From the NCBI GenBank assembly GCA_964549595.1, contig CAZJWK010000113.1:1-8725 (forward strand): a DNA stretch of 8,725 nucleotides, in the 5' to 3' direction. The position numbers and the translations under genes were made by a program. The notes beneath the pieces are model-generated. The model was not told the DNA's origin. It saw only the letters and a program-made list of their open reading frames with translations, and did no database searches. Below, piece after piece: positions 1-5,743 of the stretch (position 1 is the stretch's first letter; every line of letters starts with the position of its first letter). This stretch comes from CAZQQN01 sp964549595 (GTDB lineage: Bacteria > Bacteroidota > Bacteroidia > CAILMK01 > CAYYUA01).

Positions 1-145
1 CTCAATTACAGATTCTCAATTTAAGCAGACTTTTTATTACTCAATCAAAACTTCTCAAAAACATTTCCATAAAATTCATTGTAGAACCAAATTTTTTTCA
101 GAAATTTATTCAGTGACTTAACCTAATTGATCCCAAAACTCAATT
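1..145. promoter_or_regulatory. AT-rich upstream region with CTCAA(T) direct repeats
   Basis: No gene is visible here. The pentamer CTCAA occurs five times on the + strand, starting at 1, 15, 40, 54 and 139. Four copies form two pairs with the same 14-bp period (1/15 and 40/54), and the fifth sits just before the ATG at 146. Paired direct repeats at fixed spacing are typical of dimeric regulator sites, but no regulator can be named. No good TAnnTTTG -7 element was found. The pattern may continue left of the window. Confidence 0.3.
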
Positions 146-427
146 ATGAAAAAAGAAAAATTTCGCTTGTCGGTCCTTTTGATTTCACTTTTTGCTTTAT
201 CCCTGTTTCCCACTATATCTTCCCACGTCCAAAGCCTGGATTGGGGGCAGAATATTGAAAGCCGTAGTGCCACTTACCCCAAGGATTTCACTATGGATGA
301 AAAAAGTTTTAAAGAATATACCGAAACCACCAAAAAACTACCCCACACTTTCGAAGGAGTAAGGAAAATGTTTAAAGAGACGCAAACAACCCTACTAAAT
401 CAAAATCCTCTGTTTAGTCCATACTAA
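146..427 (+). pseudogene. Truncated N-terminus of a propeller/PKD T9SS surface protein (paralogue of the gene at 3142)
   Basis: This 93-codon frame begins with a Sec-type signal peptide: a basic start MKKEKFR, then a hydrophobic core to about residue 25. Residues 29-52 match residues 29-52 of the 758-aa protein at 3142-5418 at 20 of 24 positions (QSLDWxQxIESxSATYPKDFTxDE). The match lies at exactly the same distance from the start codon. Similarity stops abruptly inside what would be the first propeller blade; the GNQYIAG motif of the intact copy is missing. Codons 53-93 (KSFKEYTE to NPLFSPY) resemble nothing else in the window and end at TAA. There is no passenger and no sorting domain, so a functional surface protein is unlikely; a small secreted peptide cannot be excluded. 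It ends 12 bp from the opposing frame at 440. I read it as a remnant of a third family member joined to foreign sequence. Confidence 0.72.
230..301 (+). repeat. 72-bp block homologous to 3226-3297
   Basis: This block aligns without gaps to 3226-3297. I count 60 identical bases of 72. Of 11 differing codons, seven are synonymous and four change the residue. That pattern suggests the two copies diverged while both were under protein-level selection, before the copy here was truncated. Confidence 0.75.
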
Positions 428-439
428 AGAAAAACTTTA

Positions 440-715
440 TCAATTTAAAGAATTTAGCCTTGAGGTTACTTTTTTATCCCCTTGTCTCAACATCATGATG
501 TAAACACCGGACTCAAAACCACTCATATCAATGACAGCTTGATTATCATCCTGAATGCATACTTCCTTAACCAATTGCCCTTCCGCCGTGTAAAACCTTG
601 CTTTTTCAACCGAAGGCTTGTCATGAGAGACCAGGTGAAATTCATCCCCGCCCTGAACAGGATTGAGGTAAATTTTCAGGGAAGAAGATTGGTCAAAAAA
701 ACCCTGCTTACCCAT
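440..715 (-). pseudogene. Orphan T9SS type A C-terminal sorting domain
   Basis: This 91-residue frame is almost entirely a Por-secretion-type sorting domain. From about residue 12 it shows the typical order: LKIYLNPVQ (usual form KxYPNP, here Leu replaces Pro), then ARFYTAEGQLVKE, then the IDMSGFESGVYIMMLRQGDKKV strand region near residues 62-82. In T9SS cargo this domain directs passage through the outer membrane and is then cleaved or replaced by a lipid anchor. Here there is no signal peptide or passenger, so the product could not reach the periplasm by itself. Its ATG lies two bases after the stop of the gene at 718-2916 (TAG-CT-ATG), in another reading frame. An in-frame TAG sits three codons upstream of the ATG, so the frame does not extend upstream. 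It differs from the other three sorting domains in the window. Most likely it is the surviving 3' end of a lost gene; translation by coupling to the upstream gene is possible. Confidence 0.65.
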
Positions 716-717
716 AG

Positions 718-2916
718 CTATCTATAAATGACCGGCTTGTTTTGACGGCTTTTTTTACCCTTAAATTGCAAGAAATACAAGCCTGACTTGATTTGCTTAC
801 TATCAGGGATTTCCAGCCTATTCTTTCCTTCCGGCATAAAGCCGCGGTATAGGATTTTAATGGGTTTCCCCTGAATGGTTACTAAGGATATTCTCAGATA
901 AGTCCTATCCCTTAAGTGAATGATTGCTCTGGTATCATTCTGAGCAGGTTGCGGATAAACCTGAACCTCATCAAGATTCTTTAAGTCCGGCTTATCAATC
1001 CTTGTAGCATTGTTAATATTGACAGATTTTTTATTCAGTGTTGAGCAACTATCAATGCGGGTTTTTAATCTTACCTCAAACTGACCGTTTTGGGTATATT
1101 GGTGTTCGGGTGTAACCTTTTGGCTGGTATTATTCTGATCACCAAACCACCATTTGTAAAAGGCATAGGAACTATCTTCCGGGTAAAAAGCAACCCTTCC
1201 ATTGCCTTGCTTTTCGAAACTAAACCGGCTTATGGGAGCAGGATTTACCTGGATACTCCTGGCTGTATCCTCACGGCAACCACTACGGGTTTTGCAAACC
1301 AATTTAACCAGGGTTTTTCCGGTATCCGGAAAAGTATAAATGACATTTTTCCCATTTATTACAGAATCCTGAATAATCCATTGATAATCCAGTGGTTTCG
1401 TAGATTGGCTTTTCCCATCTAAGTTAACAGTATCTCTCTGACAAACTTCGGGACTTAGACTGAATTCCGGGTTTAACTTCAAGTCATCGCAATCCTCATT
1501 GCCAATATTTAAGATGAAATCATTGCCCTTTGTTTGCTTAATTGTCTTTTGATCAGCCAATTGAAGGGTATCACCATAAGCAACCCCACTTAAATAAGTC
1601 GTATATTTACCAGTAATTAGCTTTTTTATGTGATCCCTTTCAGCTGATCCAAAATGGGTTAACCATTCAATTTCCCCTAACGGATCCCCTTTCATCAGAA
1701 ATCCTTCATAGTTCCTGGCAAAACCAACACTCACGGACTGGGTATCCTGAAAAGTACTCACTTTTAATTTTTCAATGAAGGAGCCTGCTGCATAAAAATT
1801 ACCCTTCGGATCAGTACTAATTTCATGAAATTTTGCTTGACCTGCCGTTGGAATACCAAATAAAAGACTACCATCCGGTGTATAACCGTATAGACCATAA
1901 TCACCCACCATAATAATGGTATTATTCTTAGCGGTAGCTACATCATAAGCTCGAACTGATCTACGAAACTTATTGCCGACAGATTGAGCCCACAATAATT
2001 TCCCGTTTCCTGAAACTTTACCGACCAACATATCTCTGGGATTGGATTGGGAGTTAATTCCCCTGCTTTGAATCGTGCCATTGGGAGTTTCTAATTCACC
2101 ATAAAAGCGCCCTGCAATACCTATGGCATTTTGGTCATCAATAGCAATGGACATCATATTTAACTGGAATATCTGCTTATTGGTACCCGTTACCGGTCCT
2201 GATACATTGTACCTTTTTAGCCATTGTAACTCTTCATTAGTGTCTAATTTAGCTAAAAAACTACTGGAAGTAACCGCTGAAGACAGGGAATCGCCTTTAA
2301 AATAAAATTTCCCGGTATCACGGTTTAAGTGACCATCCCAAATACCTCCGATAATTAAATTACCTTTATTGTCAAAGTTAAAATCAGTAAAAACGGCTTC
2401 AAATCCATAAGTTGAGGATCCCCATTTTTCAATATTTTGCTTTTGTCCACTTTCACTAAATGTGGCTTTGAAAATAGAGGTATTGCCAGTATCTGAAAAA
2501 ACCTTGTTTTTATAGCGTAAAGTATCTTCAAAATTACCGGCCAGGTAAAGGTTATTCTCATGATACCTTAGCCGCAGCAATTTTTGGTTGTAATAATAAT
2601 TTGAATTTGAATTCTTCAGATCCGCATAAATAAACCTAATCCATTCTTTTTCACCATTCTCGGTCAACTTAGCTAAATAAATCTTTTGCTTTTCGGTTTG
2701 ATTGACGTAAGAGGTATCATCTACATAAAATGTATCCTCAAAGGCTCCGGCAATATACAGGTTAGTGCCTTTTTTGGCTATATCAAAAACGGTATTGGCC
2801 CTATTCGTGAGGTCAAACGGTTTATTATTTCCGAGGTTAACAGCTTGATTGAAATGCTGAGCCAATAAGCATTTGGCCAAAAGGATTAATGATAACAACA
2901 GGTAATTTTTCATCAT
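718..2916 (-). CDS. T9SS-secreted surface protein with SBBP-like propeller repeats and two PKD-like domains
   Basis: The 732-aa product starts with a signal peptide (MMKNYLLLSL to LLAQ, about residues 1-20). The first of two adjacent ATGs is used here; the second would serve equally well. Residues 45-470 carry recurring beta-propeller-like motifs: NLYIAGAF near 52, NLYLAGNF near 122, NLIIGGIW near 186, NFYAAGSF near 373 and TYLSGVAYGD near 440. Two Ig-like PKD modules follow. The first, about 480-560, contains a Cys pair (EVCQRD...SGCRED); the second, about 562-637, has FYKWWFGD, a variant of the PKD WxFGDG motif. Residues 650-732 form a type A sorting domain (VQVYPQPAQ ... SGLYFLQF). Known biology of such cargo points to a cell-surface or released protein, perhaps in adhesion or binding; the ligand is unknown. 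It is a diverged paralogue of the gene at 3142 and is transcribed away from it. No catalytic motif is visible. Confidence 0.88.
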   Translation of the reverse strand: MMKNYLLLSLILLAKCLLAQHFNQAVNLGNNKPFDLTNRANTVFDIAKKGTNLYIAGAFEDTFYVDDTSYVNQTEKQKIYLAKLTENGEKEWIRFIYADLKNSNSNYYYNQKLLRLRYHENNLYLAGNFEDTLRYKNKVFSDTGNTSIFKATFSESGQKQNIEKWGSSTYGFEAVFTDFNFDNKGNLIIGGIWDGHLNRDTGKFYFKGDSLSSAVTSSSFLAKLDTNEELQWLKRYNVSGPVTGTNKQIFQLNMMSIAIDDQNAIGIAGRFYGELETPNGTIQSRGINSQSNPRDMLVGKVSGNGKLLWAQSVGNKFRRSVRAYDVATAKNNTIIMVGDYGLYGYTPDGSLLFGIPTAGQAKFHEISTDPKGNFYAAGSFIEKLKVSTFQDTQSVSVGFARNYEGFLMKGDPLGEIEWLTHFGSAERDHIKKLITGKYTTYLSGVAYGDTLQLADQKTIKQTKGNDFILNIGNEDCDDLKLNPEFSLSPEVCQRDTVNLDGKSQSTKPLDYQWIIQDSVINGKNVIYTFPDTGKTLVKLVCKTRSGCREDTARSIQVNPAPISRFSFEKQGNGRVAFYPEDSSYAFYKWWFGDQNNTSQKVTPEHQYTQNGQFEVRLKTRIDSCSTLNKKSVNINNATRIDKPDLKNLDEVQVYPQPAQNDTRAIIHLRDRTYLRISLVTIQGKPIKILYRGFMPEGKNRLEIPDSKQIKSGLYFLQFKGKKSRQNKPVIYR

Positions 2917-2942
2917 AGATTCAGGTTTTTCTTCCTATACAT

Positions 2943-2950
2943 CCAAAATA
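2943..2950 (-). promoter_or_regulatory. Possible -7 element for the 732-aa gene
   Basis: Read on the minus strand this is TATTTTGG, one base off the Bacteroidota -7 consensus TAnnTTTG and about 27 bp upstream of the ATG at 2916. No TTG element lies at the expected 17-23 bp further upstream, so the assignment is weak. Confidence 0.2.
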
Positions 2951-3018
2951 CCTGCAAGTAACCTTGGAAGGTTTAATTTTGAAAACTAATAATTTACCAG
3001 CAATGGAGTACTGTAAGA

Positions 3019-3037
3019 CAGGTTTCATGAAAGCCTG
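3019..3037. repeat. Palindrome centred on TTTCATGAAA
   Basis: The 10-bp perfect palindrome TTTCATGAAA (3023-3032) is flanked by CAGG on the left and CCTG on the right, the right side offset by one G. The near-symmetric 19-bp site lies about 100 bp from each start codon and could be an operator for a dimeric regulator or chance. Confidence 0.3.
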
Positions 3038-3062
3038 AAAACCTCTAAAACGAATCTCAAAG

Positions 3063-3077
3063 CCGTTTTTTAAACGG
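3063..3077. repeat. Inverted repeat CCGTTT-TTT-AAACGG
   Basis: A perfect 6-bp stem with a 3-base centre lies just upstream of the candidate -33 element of the rightward gene. It may be a small operator. The stem is too short and lacks a proper following T-run, so it is a poor terminator. Confidence 0.3.
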
Positions 3078-3080
3078 TAA

Positions 3081-3114
3081 TTGGTTACTTTTCCAAAAAA
3101 ACTTTGTAATTTTA
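3081..3114 (+). promoter_or_regulatory. Candidate Bacteroidota-type promoter for the 758-aa gene
   Basis: TTG at 3081-3083 and TAATTTTA at 3107-3114 fit the TTG-N(17-23)-TAnnTTTG pattern known from Bacteroidota, with a 23-base spacer and one mismatch in the last -7 base. The ATG at 3142 lies about 27 bp downstream, which gives a short leader. No AGGAGG-like site precedes the ATG, as is usual in this phylum. Confidence 0.35.
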
Positions 3115-3141
3115 ACGTATCAAACCCAAAAATGTCGTGCT

Positions 3142-5418
3142 ATGAAGTTTAAAACCCTACACTTTTACTTGGTTACCATGCTAAGTTTTTCCTTCCTTCT
3201 GTTTAATTCGGAATTAATCCACTCGCAAAGCCTGGATTGGGCGCAAAAAATTGAAAGCGATAGCGCTACCTATCCGAAGGATTTCACTATTGACGAAGGA
3301 GGTAACCAATATATAGCAGGCTATTACAACAAAGAATTAAAACTTGCTTTACAGAATCCCACGGTTTCCCGGAAGAGAGGAGGAAGTGACAGCCTGAATT
3401 TATTCCTGGGAAAAATTGGCTCAGGAGGCAGAGGTATTTGGTTGAAAACATCCACAAACGATAATTTTACAAAAAATGAGGCTCAAAACCTATCCCTTAA
3501 TATCGCCTATTATCAAGGGCAGATTTTTATAACCGGAATGGCCGGCCATAAAGTTGCTATTGGAGGCTCTTCCCTGGATACAAACCAGGAAAAGAATTAC
3601 CTATTTCTGGCCAAATTGGATACTGCCGGTAATCTTAATTACCTTAAAAAAATCGGTAAAGACTACTTAACCACCGGTAATAATTTAAAGGGGCTTGTAG
3701 AGTCCAAAGATTTTACTATTACTGATCAGGGAGCTATTTACTTAACAGGTTCTTTTGTATCACAAAAATCCACCGATTCTTTTAGTTTAGGTGGTAATAT
3801 GTATGGCCCCAGTGATTTCAATCAATCAGGAGGGTCGGCAACATTTGGCGGGTTTCTATTCAAAATATCCCAGAATGGTAACTTCCAATGGTCTGAAATT
3901 TATCAAACAAAAAACGGTGAGTTCGTAAACCTTAAGGCTGTATCCTACGATTCCGGGGATAGGATTAATGCATTCGGAGAATTAGAAGGTTCGCTTGAAC
4001 ATAAAGGGCAAACCTTAAATTACAATAAAACCAAGAGAGGAACTTTCTTGCTTCAAACCGATCCTTCCGGGAGCCTTCAATGGTGGAAAACCATTAACCA
4101 ACATGGATTGGATCCTTCCAAAGCAGAAACCATCTTAACACGTAGTAATGGCAACATTTATCTTGGTGGAAAAAACAGGGTTAATAGTACAACCAGCAAT
4201 GGCTATTTAGGAAAATTTAATTCGAATGGAGGTCTTACATGGGAAAAAACCCTCGGGACAGACAATAACAACCCTGTCACCTCCATCGCTTATGGCAATC
4301 AAACCCTTTATGTGGGAGGCCATTACGAACCGGATACCATTCCCTTCACATCGCAAGGGATTATTCTGGGCAAGTTTGACACCGCAGGCCAAAGTCAATG
4401 GTATGCCACCTATGGAGAACCCTTAGGGGATAACTCCGGTGCTTCATTGTTCAAATTAAAAGCTCAGAATGATAAAATTTACAACTTTGGCGTTTACAGC
4501 TCAAAAGCCAGAAATGGCAAATTGCATGGTATCGACAACCAATTGATTACTTCAGGAAGAACCATGGTTAGCCTTGGATATAGGGAGGGTTTTGTATTAC
4601 AATTTGATAAAGCCTTGGTACCTTGCTACGGAATCAACCTTAAGGCAAATTTCAGCTCCAAGGAAGTTTGTCAGGGAGACAGCGTACCCCTTAACAATAA
4701 AACAGCTACCAATTCCTTATACCCGCTTAAATATACATGGATCTTACCGGATGATACCTTAACAGACGAAAACCCAAGCCCTGTTTTGGATCAGGTTACC
4801 ACAAAAGTCAAATTGGTTGTTGAAACCCAGAAAGGTTGTATAGATTCTACCAAACAGGATGTAGATCTTTTGCCGGCTCAAACGATCAGCGATTTTGAAT
4901 ACGACAAAAGAGGTGAAGGAAAAGTGAAATTTTCGCCTTTCAGTAATGGGTACGGATTCTACAAATGGGAATTTGGAGATGGAGAAACTTCCGATGAGGT
5001 GGAACCCCTTCACCAATACAATGAGAATAAGACTTATACCGTGAAACTAACCACAAAGGCCACAGAAAACGCAACTTGTTCGACATCCAAAACCAAAAAT
5101 GTTAATATTACCTCTGCCCCACCAGGAGGTTCTGGTATTGAATCCCATGAAACGGTAAAATCCATGGACATTTATCCCAAACCTTTCCAGGATCACATCA
5201 ATATCCAATATACATTAACCAAGACCACTCCTTTACGGATTACCCTGTACAATAACAAAGGGGAAGCACTCCAAACCTTGGTGGATGCTCCTTATAAAGC
5301 TGGTAAACACCACCTAAAGTTTGAGAAAGGTAAATCGCTAAGCAATGGATTGTATCATTTGGTTATAAAGATTAATGGGCGAACATACACCCATCCCTTG
5401 CCTAAAACGGGTGATTGA
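3142..5418 (+). CDS. T9SS-secreted surface protein with SBBP-like propeller repeats and two PKD-like domains
   Basis: The 758-aa product has a signal peptide (MKFKTLHFYL to IHSQ, about residues 1-29). Propeller-like motifs follow: NQYIAGYY near 55, QIFITGMA near 127, AIYLTGSF near 198, NIYLGGKN near 338 and TLYVGGHY near 388, often followed by strand pairs of the type FLAKLDTAGN. Residues 500-575 form an Ig/PKD-like module with a Cys pair (EVCQGD...KGCIDS). Residues 580-657 form a canonical PKD domain with YKWEFGDGETS near 608. After a Gly/Pro-rich linker, residues 674-758 are a type A sorting domain (MDIYPKPFQ ... SNGLYHLVIKING). The domain order matches the 732-aa neighbour, so the two are diverged paralogues. 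A fragment of a third copy lies at 146. Surface display or release through T9SS is well supported; the ligand or role is unknown. A strong terminator follows 30 bp after the stop. Confidence 0.88.
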   Translation: MKFKTLHFYLVTMLSFSFLLFNSELIHSQSLDWAQKIESDSATYPKDFTIDEGGNQYIAGYYNKELKLALQNPTVSRKRGGSDSLNLFLGKIGSGGRGIWLKTSTNDNFTKNEAQNLSLNIAYYQGQIFITGMAGHKVAIGGSSLDTNQEKNYLFLAKLDTAGNLNYLKKIGKDYLTTGNNLKGLVESKDFTITDQGAIYLTGSFVSQKSTDSFSLGGNMYGPSDFNQSGGSATFGGFLFKISQNGNFQWSEIYQTKNGEFVNLKAVSYDSGDRINAFGELEGSLEHKGQTLNYNKTKRGTFLLQTDPSGSLQWWKTINQHGLDPSKAETILTRSNGNIYLGGKNRVNSTTSNGYLGKFNSNGGLTWEKTLGTDNNNPVTSIAYGNQTLYVGGHYEPDTIPFTSQGIILGKFDTAGQSQWYATYGEPLGDNSGASLFKLKAQNDKIYNFGVYSSKARNGKLHGIDNQLITSGRTMVSLGYREGFVLQFDKALVPCYGINLKANFSSKEVCQGDSVPLNNKTATNSLYPLKYTWILPDDTLTDENPSPVLDQVTTKVKLVVETQKGCIDSTKQDVDLLPAQTISDFEYDKRGEGKVKFSPFSNGYGFYKWEFGDGETSDEVEPLHQYNENKTYTVKLTTKATENATCSTSKTKNVNITSAPPGGSGIESHETVKSMDIYPKPFQDHINIQYTLTKTTPLRITLYNNKGEALQTLVDAPYKAGKHHLKFEKGKSLSNGLYHLVIKINGRTYTHPLPKTGD
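3226..3297 (+). repeat. 72-bp block homologous to 230-301
   Basis: This is the partner of the block at 230-301. It encodes residues 29-52 of the intact protein, directly after the signal peptide. Similarity between the two copies ends at codon 52. Confidence 0.75.
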
Positions 5419-5448
5419 CAATGCCCTTCGGGGACCGATTTTAAACCA

Positions 5449-5487
5449 AAAGCCTGCTTCTTTTTAGGAAAGAAGTGGGCTTTTTTT
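5449..5487 (+). terminator. Strong intrinsic terminator, probably bidirectional
   Basis: The left arm (5449-5463) and right arm (5469-5485), AAAGCCTGCTTCTTT and AAAGAAGTGGGCTTT, pair over 15 positions with two G-U wobbles around the 5-base loop TTAGG. A run of seven T (5481-5487) ends the structure. It sits about 30 bp after the stop at 5418. On the minus strand a shorter T-run follows the stem, so it may also stop transcription coming from the leftward gene at 5744. A small CCC-TTCG-GGG hairpin (5424-5433) precedes it. Confidence 0.85.
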
Positions 5488-5612
5488 GGTTGCATTTTTC
5501 AGGCAAAAAAAATAAATACCAATTTATTATTAGTTCGTCATACAAAGCAGGATTACTGGCCAAAGTTTTACTGCCTTCATTATTTCTTTTGCAAAAATCG
5601 CTTTTAAAGTAA

Positions 5613-5738
5613 TTAATATTCTTGCCAGACCGCTTTCAAAATCAATCCATTTTTGATGAAATGAGATTGGCCAAGGCCCTCAATCAATGATGCTAATTTC
5701 CAATTAAAATTAGCGCTAAAATAAGCCCGCCTAAGCAC
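5613..5738 (-). other. Possible small reading frame of 41 codons, or gene remnant
   Basis: The frame starts at GTG five bases after the stop of the 628-aa gene and ends at TAA. The peptide begins VLRRAYFSANF and ends LKAVWQEY. It has no signal peptide, membrane segment or recognised domain. Upstream the frame stays open into the 3' end of the neighbouring gene, so the GTG is an arbitrary choice. It could be translated by coupling, could be part of a repeated element, or could be chance. Confidence 0.2.
5692..5714. repeat. Inverted repeat GCTAATTT / AAATTAGC
   Basis: A perfect 8-bp stem with a 7-base loop lies 30 bp beyond the stop of the 628-aa gene. No T-run follows on the minus strand, so it is a poor intrinsic terminator; it could stabilise the 3' end of that transcript. 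Confidence 0.35.
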
Positions 5739-5743
5739 CTGGT

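Larger units (their letters stand above)
2917..3141. promoter_or_regulatory. Divergent intergenic region between the two paralogues
   Basis: This 225-bp AT-rich stretch must hold the 5' signals of both neighbouring genes, which point away from it. It contains two inverted repeats (3019-3037 and 3063-3077) and a candidate promoter for the rightward gene. No small gene is evident. The layout would allow joint control of the two paralogues, but nothing in the sequence proves this. Confidence 0.5.
5492..5743. other. Intergenic stretch between convergent genes, possible decayed or repeated element
   Basis: No confident gene is present. On the minus strand several short frames look more coding-like than expected. 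One is a 41-codon GTG-started frame (5613-5738). Another reads LANLISSKMD, two TGA codons separated by F, then KRSGKNINYF and stays open for 64 codons down to 5444. A third is a 16-codon ATG frame at 5530-5580 (MKAVKLWPVILLCMTN). The two TGA codons sit where TGG would give MDWFWKRSGKN, as in a decayed frame. I have a weak, unverified impression that such peptide strings recur in tiny annotated proteins of this phylum, which would fit a dispersed repeat. Confidence 0.4.

Noticed and set aside
428..439. Twelve-base gap between two opposing gene fragments as a mobile-element junction
   Set aside because: No inverted repeats, target-site duplication or transposase remnant could be seen on either side.
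1090..1422. 110-codon frame on the + strand opposite the 732-aa gene
   Set aside because: Antisense to the PKD and sorting-domain region of a well-supported gene, with no own features.
2960..3110. GGTTACTT shared by the leaders of both divergent paralogues, each in gene orientation, as a possible common regulatory site
   Set aside because: Its distance to the candidate -7 element differs strongly (5 versus 16 bases), so it is not a positioned promoter element; likely chance.
5397..5418. LPKTG string at the C-terminus of the 758-aa protein, resembling a sortase LPxTG motif
   Set aside because: It lacks the following hydrophobic segment and basic tail, lies inside a clear T9SS sorting domain, and class A sortase anchoring is not expected in Bacteroidota. 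Chance match.
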